64,000 bases of DNA from Tetranychus cinnabarinus (Eukaryota > Arthropoda > Arachnida > Trombidiformes > Tetranychidae): assembly GCA_022266195.1 (NCBI GenBank), contig WHVY01000004.1, positions 7,891,501-7,955,500 of the forward strand, given 5' to 3'. The number at the start of each line of letters is the position of its first letter. Within the stretch, counting starts at the first letter, position 1. The position numbers and the translations under genes are program-made. Below the pieces are notes generated by a model. The model worked only from the letters and a program-made list of their open reading frames with translations, did not search any database and had not been told where the DNA came from. Below are positions 37,163 through 49,984 of this stretch, piece after piece.

Positions 37163-39007
37163 AAAAGAGTTGCAGTAAAACAAAAGGTAAACAGTACATT
37201 ACATTTATTGATCGGCGAAGCGGTTACATAGCTTTTTATTGCTTAGCTTTAACCAGATTGCTGACATGCGTCTTACTCCTTTCAATCAAATCTGATTGAT
37301 CAAAATTCAACTCACCCAATCTGAGAGATATCAATATACTGTACATAATGAACGAGAATTGAATAGAATTATTAAACTACAAAAACAAGAAGTTTACTGT
37401 ATACCAAAAGACAATAATTAAACAGAGTAATTCCAAGTTCATCGCAGCTGAAGTTAAATTAGCAAGTAAAAAAACAGTTTTGCATAAAATTAAGTAAAAC
37501 AAAAGAGTTATCATTGTTAAGTGAACTAGAAGCTGCTGCGATCAATGAATTTCTATCCACTGAGTACAATGAATTCCATGCACATTTGAAGACTCAAATT
37601 CCTAATGCAAAAACCATCGCAATAAGAAAAATGAAAATAAAATCTGATTCTACAACTGAAAAAAATTCAGTCCAACTTTAACTATGATATCGATTTCATC
37701 AAAAGCCAAGATAAATTTTTTAATTACGAAAATAATTCAAATTCTTACGTCCATAAAAGTTCATCAGGTCAAAGTTTTGAGACTTCAATCAACTATCAAT
37801 AAACTATTGAGGGAAGCTTCGGCCTTACTCTGGTAGTTGCAATGAAATTAGACATTCGTTTCACCATAAGTTAACTTAATTCCTACTTTCCTAACTTTGT
37901 CAGTGTTTCGGAAAACCGTATGAAATTAAACGCACTGAAAAGGTTGAAGTATTACTTTTTTAAAGTTTATTGTGACTTCAAAAAATTGTGTTTTGATGCC
38001 TTATTCAAATTTTATGGTATTCATTATATTGAAATACCTAACCACGCATTCTTGTATACAGTTCTTCTTGGCGACTGTAACCATACTCAACGGCTTCCCT
38101 ATAATAGTAATCACAGTAATTCTCTAAAAATTGTTGAACATTGAGTTCTCTTAATATCTTATCTGTTTCTCGAAACCAAAAGTTACCACGATTATGTCCC
38201 CTTTCCATTATTGGCTGAACAAGTTGAGAAATCCGTGAATTCAATGCATCGTTACAAACGAGATCCTTTACCTTGTTAAAATGTGCTTTAGTATTCTTAT
38301 GTTGACAAAAATCAATACTGCATACTCCTTCTTGAACCTCGGTTTCAGGTAATAGTCGATATGAAATACCGATGCGTTTCATGCCAAAAAAGTCATAAAA
38401 AGGATCGAATGTGAGATGAAAACGTTCGCCATTCTCAATGCATACATCATGGATTTTGTCCTTCACAAAAGTTGGATTGATAGTGTGCATATCAGGAGGA
38501 AAGCTAAAAGAAATGTTGAAATGAAATTAATTTATGAATTTTATAAATTTACTAATTGATGTTTTGGATAATAATAAAATGTAATATTACTGTATAATGT
38601 TGTAAAATGAAAGATACCGAAACTCTCTTTGACCATCATTTAAGGGTCCTGGATTGACAGGTAGGGCTTCAAGCAACCCGAATTGACTTTCATATTTGCT
38701 TGGTATTCCAGTTAACGATGCAAGCTATAATTAAATTTATAAACAATAATGAAATTGGAATAAGTTGTTGGTAAATGATCGAGTAATAAACATAACTTAC
38801 CTGTTCGAACACTTGTTGCTGTTTATATTCACATTTATCATCATTCCAATCAATAACCATGTCATGATATTCACCAAAAAACTTTACTTTGAATCTAGCT
38901 AAATATTGAAAGTAAAATAAAATGAAAGATAAAGAATGAATTAGCTCATATAGGAAGCACTTGCACTGAGCGAACTTACTTTTATCAGAATTATTCTGTT
39001 GTTCCAT
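37163..39007. repeat. Tandem array unit A (spacer plus gene copy A)
   Basis: The spacer 37163-38040 is repeated almost base for base at 39519-40516 (shared words GCAGTAAAACAAAAGGTAAA, TTGATCGGCGAAGCGGTTAC, TTTACTGTATACCAAAAGAC). The spacer also holds degenerate remains of a frame with words FLSTEYNEFH and HLKTQI, the relic also seen at 7673 and 61140. The unit ends with gene copy A. Confidence 0.75.
38038..39007 (-). CDS. Ubiquitin-like N-terminus plus novel domain, tandem family copy A (intact)
   Basis: Exons 38980-39007, 38801-38898, 38591-38724 and 38038-38503; 726 bases, 241 residues. I do not recognise the whole protein. Residues about 10-85 look ubiquitin-like: a strand pair (FKVKFFGEYHDMVIDW), a helix running into LASLTGIP (compare KEGIP in ubiquitin), then LNDG and LSFYNI, which parallel LEDG and LSDYNI. 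The second half (about 155 residues, one exon) has conserved Cys and the words FVKDKIHDVCIENGERFHL, KRIGISY, EGVCS, FCQH and FNKVKDLVCND, and ends EELYTRMRG. No signal peptide or membrane helix, so probably intracellular. Exon 3 is read to the ACA|GTAATATT donor, not to an earlier CG|GTATC; only the former is present in every family copy. Function unknown; the ubiquitin-like call is inference. Confidence 0.82.
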
Positions 39008-40513
39008 TTTAACAGGTAACAATAGCAATAAGTATTAAATGAATGAATGATTTGGGAGACAGAAAACACGTGGAGAGAAAAGAACTTCAACTCAAAGCAT
39101 AACACAAGTAAAACTGACAAGATTCAAACCAGTTTCGGACACAGAAAAACTGACTTGAAACCATTGGTCTTTCTTGCGACCACCATCTGAACAAACCATC
39201 GCCAATGAGAAAAACTAAAAAATAAAATCTGATTCTACAACTGAACCAAATGTAATCCAAATTGAACTATGAAAGCGATTTTTTCCAAAATTAAGAGAAA
39301 TTTTTGCTTATACAAATGCTTTCAGTTTTTATGCCCCAAAAGTTCAGCAGGTCAAAGTTTTGAAACGTATTAATCAATCTACAATAAAGGATTGAAGGAG
39401 GTTTCAACCTTACTCAGGTAATTGCATCGAAATTTTGCATTCGGTTTCCCTTAATTTACGTTCACAAAACGTGAAAAATTAATGAGAGCATCTAATGAAC
39501 TAATCGAGCTTGTTTCTCAAAAGAGTTGCAGTAAAACAAAAGGTAAACAGTACATTACATTTATTGATCGGCGAAGCGGTTACATAGCTTTTTATTGCTT
39601 AGCTTTAACCAGATTGCTGACATGCGTCTTACTCCTTGCAATCAAATCTGATTGATCAAAATTCAACTCACCACATCTGAGAGATATCAATATACTGTAC
39701 ATAATGAACGAGACTTGAATAGAATTATTAAACTACAAAAACAAGAAGTTTACTGTATACCAAAAGACAATAATTAAACAGAGTAATTCCAAGTTCATCG
39801 CAGCTGAAGTTAAATTAGCAAGTAAAAAAACAGTTTTGCATAAAATTAAGTAAAACAAAAGAGTTATCATTGTTAAGTGAACTAGAAGCTGCTGCGGTCA
39901 ATAAATTTCTATCCACTGAGCACAATGAATTTAATCCACATTTGAAAACTATAATTCCTAATGAAAAAACCATCGTCAATGAGAAAAATAAAAAATAAAA
40001 TCTGTTTTTACAACTGCACAAGATGCAATAGTTTAACTAAGGAAGCGATTTCATCAAAAGCCCAGATAACTTTTTTAATTACGAAAATAATTCAAATTCT
40101 TACGTCCATAAAAGTTCATCAGGTCAAAGTTTTGAGACTTCAATCAACCTACAAAAAAGGATTGAAGGAAGCTTCGAACTTACTCTGGTAGTTGCAATGA
40201 AATTTCACATTCGGTTCACTTTAAGTTAACTTAGTTCCTACTTTCCTAACTTTGTCAGTGTCCCGGAAAATCGTATGAAATTAAACGAACTGAAAATGTT
40301 GAAGTATGACTTTTTCAAAGTTTATTGTGACTTCAAAAAATTTTGTTTTGATAATTTATTCAAATTTTATGGTGAATCTTTTGGAAAGGATGGCCCAAAA
40401 GAACGACGATTGACAGCTTGAACCAAACAACAATGGTTGATACAAAATTAGACATTGAGAGAAGACATTTGGAATAAGCTTGATTTGTAAGGTTTTTCAT
40501 TATATTGAAATAC
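39008..40513. other. Spacer between copies A and B
   Basis: 39008-39515 closely matches 45289-45800 (the 5' flank of copy D), including CAGAAAACACGTGGA and the relic segment ending near TCAGGTAATTGCAT. From 39519 the copy B spacer begins, nearly identical to 37163-38040. No gene of its own. Confidence 0.6.
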
Positions 40514-41301
40514 CTAACCACGCATTCTTGTATACAGTTCTTCTTGGCGACTGTAACCATACTCAACGCCTTCCCTATAATAGTAATCACAGTAATTCCG
40601 TAAAAATTGTTGAACATTGAGTTCTCTTAAAACCTTATTTGTTTCTCGAAACCATAAGTTATCACGATTATGTCCCCTTTCCATTATTGGTTGAACAAGT
40701 TGAGAAATCCGTGAATTTAAATCATCGTTACAAACAAGATCCTTTACCTTTTTAAAATGTGTTTTAGTATTCTTATGTTGACAAAAACTAAGACTGCATA
40801 CTCCTTCTTGAACCCCGGTTTCAGGTTCTAGTCGATTAATTTATGAATTGTTAAATGTACTAATTGATGTTTCGGATAATAATAAAATGTAATATTACTG
40901 TATAATGTTATCGAAGGTAAGACACCGAAACATTCTTTGACCATCAATTAAGGGTCTTGGATTGACAGGTCGGGCTTCAAGCAACCAAAACCTACTTCCA
41001 TATTTGTCTGGTATTCCAGTTAACGATGCAAGCTATATTTAAATGAATAAACAATAATGAAATTGGAATAAATTGTTGCTCCATGATCGAGTAATAAACA
41101 TAACTTACCTGTTCAAATACTTGTTGCTGTTTGTATTCACATTTATCATCATTCCAATCAATAACCATGTCATGATATTCACCAAAAAACTTTACTTTGA
41201 ATGTAGCTAAAATAAATTAAAGGTAAAGAATGAATTATTTTACATTAAAAGCACTTGCACTGAGTAAACTTACTTTTATCAGAATTATTCTGTTGTTCCA
41301 T
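40514..41301 (-). pseudogene. Ubiquitin-like tandem family copy B, internal deletion
   Basis: Exon 1 (ATG at 41301), exon 2 and exon 3 are recognisable and the last exon keeps its 3' two thirds up to the stop. About 150 bases of the 5' part of exon 4, including its splice acceptor and the FVKDNIHDV/RIGISY segment, are missing: sequence jumps near 40838-40842 from the exon into intron-3-like sequence. Very similar to copy A elsewhere, so it derives from a recent duplication followed by a deletion. Confidence 0.85.
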
Positions 41302-42689
41302 TTCAACAGGTAACAATATCAGCATGAATTGTAAGACAGAAAACACGTGGATAAGGAAAGAGCTTCAAATCAAAGCGAAAGTTTAACTGAAAAGATTCAA
41401 ACCAGTTGAGGACTTAAAAAGTTGGTTGAAACAATTGGTCTAACTTTCTTGGCTTCTTAAAGACTTATCATGATAATGTCTTTTCTTTTTACTTTAGTTT
41501 GTCTTTAACCTAAATAGAAGCTGTGATCGATGAATTTCTTTTCACTGAGTACGATTAATTCAATCAACATTTGTAAACGAATTTCCTTATTAAAAAATCA
41601 TCTTCAATGAGAAAAACATAAAAATGAAATCTGCTCTTACAACTGAACAAAATTCAATCCAAGTTTAACTATGCAAGCGATTTCATCAAAAATTTAGAAA
41701 AACTTAATTAGAAAATCGAATTAACTGATCGAGCTTGTTTCTCAAATTTATATTCTTATTATGATGTTTTCATGAAAATTTTGTGACGTTTGAACATTTA
41801 ATTTCGGAGAAAAAAATGCTAAAATGACTTGTGCATTACTCTTCTCATTATGTAAATATATCAATAATATGAAATTTAACGAACTGAATCTTCTTTGAAT
41901 TCCTCTCATCAAACACCCAAGATTGTGACAATTGAATGATGTTAGTTCAATGTGATAATAAAGCTGACCAAATTTAAATTTATATTTGCTCTAAATTATG
42001 ACATTTTCGAGAATTCAAATAAGACAAAAATTTGTTTTTTGGTTGAAATCAAACGCGTTCAACTTTTTATGCTTAAATTATTAAAAATTTGCGAAAATCG
42101 CGTTTTTCAAGCTGAAGAATCTTCTTGATCAATTTTTTGTTTTACACACAGCTTAATCAAAATTTTCTTTCTAATGATGTATCGTACCATGATTTTGCTT
42201 AATCTATTTATTCTCAAATTGAGAATATTTCTTGATTTCATTGAAAACCAATGCTAAAAATCTAATAATTCGTACTCCAACTGAAATGCATTTGTCCTAA
42301 CGCTCTGCTGGAAACACTTTTTTGAGTCTTTCGAGTTACAATAATTTTTCGATATTCCCTTTGCAAGTTGTACACTGACTTAATTATCAGATTGATATTA
42401 TTACTTTTATGTGTATGAAATTGAGAAATCGAGTCTGGATACACATAATGATTACCTTCTTTAAATTATTACATACGAAATCCTTACCTAAATCTGATTA
42501 CTCATTTAATTTTGGTATAAAAACATTGAGCAAAATTATAGCTTGATACATCACTAGAAAGAAAATTGGTTGAATTTTAATATGGATTCAAAATATTGTT
42601 TTAATAATTTATTTATGCTTTATAGTGAATCTTTCGGAAAGAATGGCACAATTAACAGCTTGAATCAGACAACCGTTAGCCGTAGCCGT
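41302..42689. other. Spacer between copies B and C
   Basis: 41302-41560 matches the 5' flank of copy F. About 41730-42480 matches 45780-46320 (words TTGCTCTAAATTATG, ATCTTCTTGA, CTCCAACTGAAATGCATTT), another duplicated spacer block. No gene. Confidence 0.55.
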
Positions 42690-43586
42690 TTTCAATGTTG
42701 TGCCTATGGACAAAATCACACTGATTCCGTAAAAATTGTTGAACATTGTATTCTCTGAAAATCTTATCTGTTTTTTCGAAACGAAGAGTAATCATGGTAA
42801 TTTCGTCTTTCCCTTATTGTCTGGACCCGTTGAGAAATCTGTGAATTCAAATCATCGTTACAAACGAGATCCTTTACCTTGTTAAAATAACTTTTACTAT
42901 TCTTATGTTGACAAAAAATATAACTGCATACTCCTTCTTGAATGGTTTCAGGTATTAGATCATAATCAATAACGATGCGTTTTATGAAAAAAAAGGATAG
43001 AATTTGAGATGAAAACTCTCGCCATTCTGAATGCAAACATCATGGATCTTGTCCTTCACAAAGATTGAATTATTGGCTTTCGCATAAGAAGGCAAGCTAA
43101 AAGAAATGTTGAGAAGCAATTAATTTTTGTATCGTATAAATGTACTAATTGATGTTTTGGATAATAATAAAATGTAAGATTACTGTGTAATGTTACTGAA
43201 GTCAAGAAACCGAAGTTATCTTTGCCCATCTATTAAGGGTTCTGGATCGACAGGTCGGGATTCAACCAAGCCTAATCTTCTTTCATAATTAACTGATATT
43301 CCAGTTAACGATGCAAGCTATAATTAAATGCATAAACAATAATGAAATTGGAATAAGTTGATGCTCAATGATCGAGTAATAAACATAACTTACCTGCTCG
43401 AATACTTGTTGCTGTTTGTATTCACATTTATCATCATTCCAATCAATAACCATGTCATGATATTCACCTAAAAACTTTACTTTGAATGTAGCTAAGAGAA
43501 ATTAAAGGTGAAGAATGAATTATCTTAAATTTAAAGCACTTGTACTGATTGAACTCACTTTTATCAGAATCATTCTGTTGTTCCAT
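42690..43586 (-). pseudogene. Ubiquitin-like tandem family copy C, degenerate
   Basis: Exon 1 (ATG at 43586) and exon 2 (around 43395-43490) are readable, but exon 3 has an in-frame TAA after GGGCAAAGA (near 43220). The last exon carries indels in its 5' part and near 42775, and loses the conserved LYxRMRG end. The middle of exon 4 (EGVCS to SQISQRVQ) is still clear. Confidence 0.85.
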
Positions 43587-44338
43587 TTTAATAGGTAACA
43601 ATATTAATATTTAAATGAATTGCGAGACAGAAAACACGAGGATAAGGAAAGAGCTTCAACTCAAAGATTAAGTACATCTGGATAGATTCAAACCAGTTTT
43701 TGACCGAAACTGTTGACCTAAGTTGCTTGGCATCCTAAAGGCTCATTGTTATGATGACCTCTTTGGTTACTTTAGTTTATCTTTAACCTTACTAGAGGCT
43801 TCTGCAATCATCACCGATCGCAAATATCTTTTTGCTGAGTACAAATATATTCACATTTAAGCTTCAAGTGTCTAATGTAAAAAAATAAAAATAGAATCTG
43901 ATTCTACAACTTAACAAAAGTCAATCCAACTTTAACTATGATAGCGATTGCATCAAAAAAGTTTCACCATAAGTTAATTTAAATCCTACTTTCCTAACTT
44001 TATCAATGCAATGAAATTTCACATTCGGTTCACTTTAAGTTAACTTAGTTTCTAATTTCCTAACTTTGTCAGTGTCCCAGAAAATCGTATGAAATTAAAC
44101 GAACTGAAAATGTTGAAGTATGATTTTTTAAAGTTTAATGTGGCTTCAAAAAATTTTGTTTTTATAACTTATTCAAATTTTAGGATGAATCTTTTGGAAA
44201 GGATGACCCAAAAGAATGAGGATTAGCAGTTTGAATCAGTCAACAGTGGTTGATACAAAATTAGACATTGAGAGAAGACAATTGAAATAAGCTTAACATT
44301 GATGATTTTTCGTAATGTTATCCATTATATTGAAATAA
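43587..44338. other. Spacer between copies C and D
   Basis: Pieces of the standard array spacer: relic words near 43860-43960 and the block GTCAGTGTCCCAGAAAATCG near 44067, which is shared with spacers at 40255 and 49713. No gene. Confidence 0.55.
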
Positions 44339-45288
44339 TTAACCACGCATTCTTGCATACAGTCCATCTTGGCGACTATAACCATCTTCAACGTTTTGCC
44401 TATAATGGAAATCACACGCACCAAATTGTTGAACATTGAATTCTCTGAAAACCTTATCTGATTCTTGCCACCAAGAGTCATCATCGTCATATTCCCTTTC
44501 CCTTATCGGCTGGACACGTTGAGAAATCTGTGAATTCAATGCATCGTTACAAACGAGATCCTTTACCTTCTTGAAATGTGTTTTAGTATTCTTATGTTGA
44601 CAAAAACGTAGACTGCATACTCCTTCTTGAACCTCGGTTTCAGGTAATAGTTGATATGAAATACCAATGCGTTTCATGCGAAAAAAGTCATAAAAAGGAC
44701 AGAATGTGAGATGAAAATGTTCGCCATTCTCAATGCATACATTATGGATGTTGTCCTTCACAAAGGTTGGAATACCAGGGTGTGTATCAGGAGACAAGCT
44801 AAAAAAATGTTGAAAAAAAATAATTTATGAACTGTATAAATGTACTAATTGATGTGCTGAATAATAATAAATATAATATTACTGTATAATGTTATCAAAT
44901 GAAAGACACCGAAACCCTCTTTGATCATCATTTAAGGGTCCTGGATTGACAGGTTGGGCTTCAACCAAGATGAATTTCCTTATATATTTGACTGGTATTC
45001 AGTGGACAGTTAATGAGGCAAGCTTTAATTTTATGGATAAACAATAAAATTGAAATAAGTTGTTGGTCAATGATCGAATAATAAACATAACTTACCTGTT
45101 CGAAAACTTGTTGCTATTTGTATTCACATTTACCATCACTCCAATCAATAACCATATCATGATATTTACCTAAAAACTTTACTTTGAATGTAGCTAAAAA
45201 ATATTAAAGGTAAAGAATGCATTATCTTAAATTTAAAGCACTTGCACTGAGCGAACTTACTTTTATCAGAATTATTCTGTTGTTCCAT
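44339..45288 (-). pseudogene. Ubiquitin-like tandem family copy D, two nonsense changes
   Basis: All four exons are present and the last exon (44339-44798) is fully open. Exon 2 has CAG changed to TAG (AAA-TAG-CAA near 45114) and exon 3 has a 6-base insertion that creates TGA after ACTGTCCAC (near 44998). Only the unknown C-terminal module could be made, from a Met in exon 4. Confidence 0.85.
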
Positions 45289-46767
45289 TTTAACAGGTAA
45301 CAATAGCAATATGTATTAAATGAATGAATGATTTGGGAGACAGAAAACACGTGGAAAAGAAATGAACTTCAACTCAAAGCATAACTCAAGTAAAACTGAC
45401 AAGATTCAAACAAGTTTCGGACTCAAAAAAACTGGCTTGAAACCATTGGTCTTTCTTTCGATCACCATCTGCAAAACCATCGCTAATGAGAAAAACTAAA
45501 AAATAAAATCTGATTCTACAACTGAACCAAATGTAATCCAAGTCAACTATGAAAGCGATTTTTTCCAAAATTAAGAGAAATTTTTTGCTTATACAAATGC
45601 TTTCAGTTTTTATGCCCCAAAAGTTCAACAGGTCAAAGTTTTGAAACTTATTGATCAATCTACAAGAACAGATTGAAGGAGGCTTCAACCTTACTCAGGT
45701 AATTGCATTGAAATTTAACATTCGGTTTTCCTTAATTTACGTTCACAAAACGTGGATAATTAATGAGAGCATCTATTGAACTAATCGAACTCGTTTCTCA
45801 AATATGATTTGCTTCAGAGAATGTGACAATTTATAAAAGTGATGAAAAGGCTGACCTTTGAATTTAAATTTGCTCTAAATTATGGCATTTTTGGGAATGC
45901 GAATAAGACAATAAATTATTTTTTGATTGAAATTAAATACGTTAAACTTTTTATGTTTAAAATATTAAAAAATTGCAAGTGCTTTTCAAGCGGAAAAATC
46001 TTCTTGACCATTTTTCGCTCTCAAATTGAGGATATTTCTTTTTATGAAAACCAATACTAAAAATCTAATAAATCGGACTCCAACTGAAATGCATTTCTCC
46101 TAATGCTCTGCTGAAGACACTTTTTGAGCCTTTTGAGCTACAATAATTTTTACAATATTCCCTTCGTGAGTTGAAAACTGGCTATCAGATTGATATTAGC
46201 ACTTTATTGGGTATGGAATTGAGAAAATCGAGTCTGGATACACATAATGATTGCCTCTCGCGGCGTGGATTGTTATAAACGAAATCCTCACCTAAATCTG
46301 GTTACTCATGAAACCCGATCAATTTGATTTTCTATGATAATTGTGCAAATGGTCCGAATTGAGAAAAATGCATTTCAATTCTTAGCAACGAATAACAAGT
46401 TTCCCCTGTTCAACTCTTGGTCACAGAAAGAGGTCGTTTAACTCAAAATCGAACTTACATGTATCTGTTTTACAAAAAAAGGAAATTTTATTTCTCAAAA
46501 GAAGGTTTTTCCTGGTTGACCATCAAAAGTCACATCAGTAGAACGGGTTTCGTGAATAAATCTGGCCTCATGATTCAAAAAGATAGTGTAGCATTGGTGA
46601 ATTTTGGGTTTTCAGTGAACACACATTAAAGGTATTTTTTGAACAGCTGAAGTAATTAAAGTGATTAACAGTTTGAATCAGACAACAATGGCGGAGAAAA
46701 AATTAGACATTGAAAGACGTTTGAAATGAGTTTGATGATTTTTCGTGCGGTTTATTCATTGAAATAA
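45289..46767. other. Spacer between copies D and E
   Basis: 45289-45800 duplicates 39008-39515; 45780-46320 duplicates about 41730-42480. At 46420-46620 a piece of the foldback repeat recurs (words like TTTATTTCTCAAAAGAAGG and CATCAAAAGTCACATCAGTA resemble 27590-27640 reversed). No gene. Confidence 0.55.
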
Positions 46768-47722
46768 CTAACCACGCATTCTTAGATACAGTGCGATTTG
46801 GCGACTATAACCACGCTCAACGCTGTACCTAAACTGTAAATTACACTGATTCTGAAAAAATTGTTGAACATTGAATTCTCTGAAAACCTTAGCTTTTTCA
46901 AGCGCTCAAGAGTCATCATCATATTCCCTTTCCATTATCGGCTGGACACGTTGAGAAATCTGTAAATTCAATTCATCGTTACAGACGAGATCCTTTACCT
47001 TGTTAAAATAACTTTTAGTATTCTTATGTTGACAAAAACTATGACTGCATACTCCTTCTTGAATCTCGGTTTCAGGTAGTAGATCATAAATAATGCCAAT
47101 GCGTTTCATAAAAGAACAGTCATAAAAAAGATCGAATCTGAGATGAAAACGTTGGCCATTCTGAATGAATACATCATGGATGTTGTCCTTCACAAAGGTT
47201 GAATTAATAGGATTCGCATCAGAAGGCAAGCTAAAAGAAGGTAGAGAAGCAAGTAATTAAGAAATTGAAATATGAATGTACTTTTTGAGGATTCGATTAA
47301 TAATAAAATTTTAGATTACTGTGTAATGTTACGAAAGGGAAGCCCCCGAGACAATCTTTGGCCATTTATCAAGAAAATTGGATCGACAGGTCGGGCTTCG
47401 ACTAAAAAGAATAATGCTATATATTTGGCTGGTATTCCAGTTAACGATGCAAGCTATAGTTGCATGGATAAACAACAATGAAATCGGAATAAGTTGTTGT
47501 TCAATGATCGAGTAATAAACATAACTTATCTGTTCAAATACTTGTTGCTGTTTGTACTCACATTTACCATCACTCCAATCAATAACCATGTCATGATATT
47601 CGCCTAAAAACTTTACTTTGAATCTAGCTAAAATATATTAAAGGTAAAAAATGAATTATCTTAAATTGAAAGCAACTGGACTGGGTAAACTTACTTTTAT
47701 CAGAATCATTCTGTTGTTCCAT
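46768..47722 (-). pseudogene. Ubiquitin-like tandem family copy E, splice donor lost and one nonsense
   Basis: The exon 2 donor reads CAG|ATAAGT instead of CAG|GTAAGT (near 47529). In the last exon (46768-47230) the Trp of the conserved SWW position is TGA (near 46906); the frame after it continues correctly to the usual MRG end. Otherwise like copies D and F. Confidence 0.82.
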
Positions 47723-49984
47723 TTTAAAAGGCAACAATATCAATATGTAAATGAATTGAGAGACAGAAAACGTGTGGAAAAGAAAAGAGTTTAAACTCAA
47801 AGCGAAACTTAACTGAAAGAGATTCAAACCAGTTTTTGACCGAAACTGTTGACCTAAGTTGCTTGGCATCCTAAAGGCTCATTGTTATGATGACCTCTTT
47901 GGTTACTTTAGTTCATCTTTAACCTCACTAGATGCTTCTCCAATCATGACCCGACGCTATTATCTTTTCATTGAGTACAAATGTATTTACATTTAAGACT
48001 CAACATCTCAGAATCTGTTGCTACAACTTAACAAAAGTCAAATTTAAGCTCCAGCCTTGCAAGGAATTTCATCAAAAGCCTTCGATCGAAATTTTTGATT
48101 GCGCAAATGTTTCCAGTTCTTATGTTCCTGAAAATTCAGCAGCACACAACAATTGACCGAAAATCTGACATTTGTTAACCATCCTGCAAAAAAAAACCAT
48201 AGCATCATCTTGGATTTGATCAATGCTGTGTAACAACTGGATATGGAGTGATAAATATAATAAAAAATACGCTCGACTCAAACGTTGATGTTGCTGGTAA
48301 TAACAGTGGAGTGAGTTTATTCCACCTCAATATTTCGCGAATGATAGCACCTACAACCATCATTCTTGATCAATTATTAGATATCATCATGAGCTGAATA
48401 CTTGATAAAATCTGAAATTCCTTTAAAAATGAATAGCCGTCTAACAAATCATAAGATTATTTTTGAGTAACTATTAACCTTCACAAAATAATAACCAAAT
48501 CTTACAACATGTACTAGGTTATTCAATAATTGCGCGAAGCAATTATGTTCAGATCACTGTAAGCTGCAACGCTACTAGGTAATCAACAAAATCAACCCTA
48601 AGCAACACAATTATTGAATGACCTAGCAAGTCACACAATGCTATAACTTTTTTTAGGATTTTGGCTTTTCTGATGCTGAAGGATAATGATAATACTTTTG
48701 GTCATTTTAAAATATTATTTTGTTTTGGTAATTTTGTGTTTTGTTGCAAATTATTTTTGTCTTTTTTGTCAAATTAGTGTGATTTTGGTAAATTTTGGCT
48801 TTTTAGTGAACACATATAAAAAGTATTTTTAACAGCTTGAGAGTAATTAAAGTGATTGTAACATAAAAGTGATTAGAAGCTTGAATCAGACAACAATGGT
48901 TAAGAAAAATTAGACATTGAGAGAAGAAATTTGAAATAAGCTTAGACTTCATGATTTTTCGTAAGGTTTATTCATTATATTGAAATAACTAACCACGCAT
49001 TCTTCTTCGCAGTTTTTCTTTAACCTTAATAGAGGAAGCTGCAATCATGACATCATGTCGCGTATATCTTTTCACTGAGCCCAAAATTATAAACATTTAA
49101 GACTCAAATTCCTAATGTAAAAAACTAAAAAATAGAATCTGATTCAAAAACTTAACAAAAGTCAATCTAAGTTCGAACCTTGAAAGGAATGCTATCAAAA
49201 GCCTTCGATTGAAATTTTCATTTGCACAATTATTTCCAGTTCTTATGTTCCTAAAAATTCAGCAGCTCACAACTCTTAACCGAAAATCGAAATAGTGTGA
49301 TTTTGGTGAATTTTAAAGGTTGAAAAATTGCTGGATCAAGAATATATTTGTAAGTCTGGATTCCCATATAGTCATAATCCTCAGCATAAATTAATCTGAT
49401 TGGTCAAAATTCAGCTCACCAAATCTGAGAGATATCAATGAACAAGAATTGAATAGAATAATTAAACATTACTATTAATAATTCAAAAACCAGAAGTATA
49501 CTGTATACCAAAAGACAATAATTAAACGTAATAGAAATTACGAAAATATAATAATTCCAGTTCTTAAAAGTTCATTAGGTCGAAGTTTTGAAACTTATGA
49601 ATCAACCTACAATGAAAGATTAAAAGGGTCTTCAACCTCACTCTGGTAGTTGCAATGAAATTTCACATTCGGTTCACTTTAAGTTAACTTAGTTCCTACT
49701 TTCCTAACTTTGTCAGTGTCCCGGAAAATCGTATGAAATCAAACGAACTGAAAATGTTGAAGTATGACTTTTTTAAAGTTTATTGTGGCTTCAAAAAATT
49801 TTGTTTTGATAACTTATTTAAATTTTATGGTGAATCTTTTGGAAAGGATGGCCCAAAAGAACGACGATTGACAGCTTGAATCAAACAACAGTGGTTAATA
49901 CAGAATTAGACATTGAGAGAAAAAATTTAAAATAAGCTTAAAATTGATGATTTTTCGTAAGGTTCATTCATTATATTGAAATGA
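47723..49984. other. Spacer between copies E and F
   Basis: Mixed decayed spacer blocks. It contains a short terminal-inverted-repeat element (48514-48625), a 25-base scrap of the family's last exon (about 48988-49012, the CCACGCATTC end), and a block at 49340-49420 that is the insertion-free counterpart of 52040-52370. No gene. Confidence 0.55.
48514..48625. mobile_element. Short terminal-inverted-repeat element (112 bases)
   Basis: Ends are inverted copies: left TAGGTTATTCAATAATTG, right CAATTATTGAATGACCTA. The terminal dinucleotide TA may be a target duplication, as in Tc1/mariner relatives. Too short to code. Confidence 0.6.

Noticed and set aside
38611..38620. CG|GTATCT as the end of exon 3 of array copy A
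   Set aside because: Phase-compatible, but absent in copies E, F, G and H, whereas ACA|GTAAT is universal and leaves all of them open.
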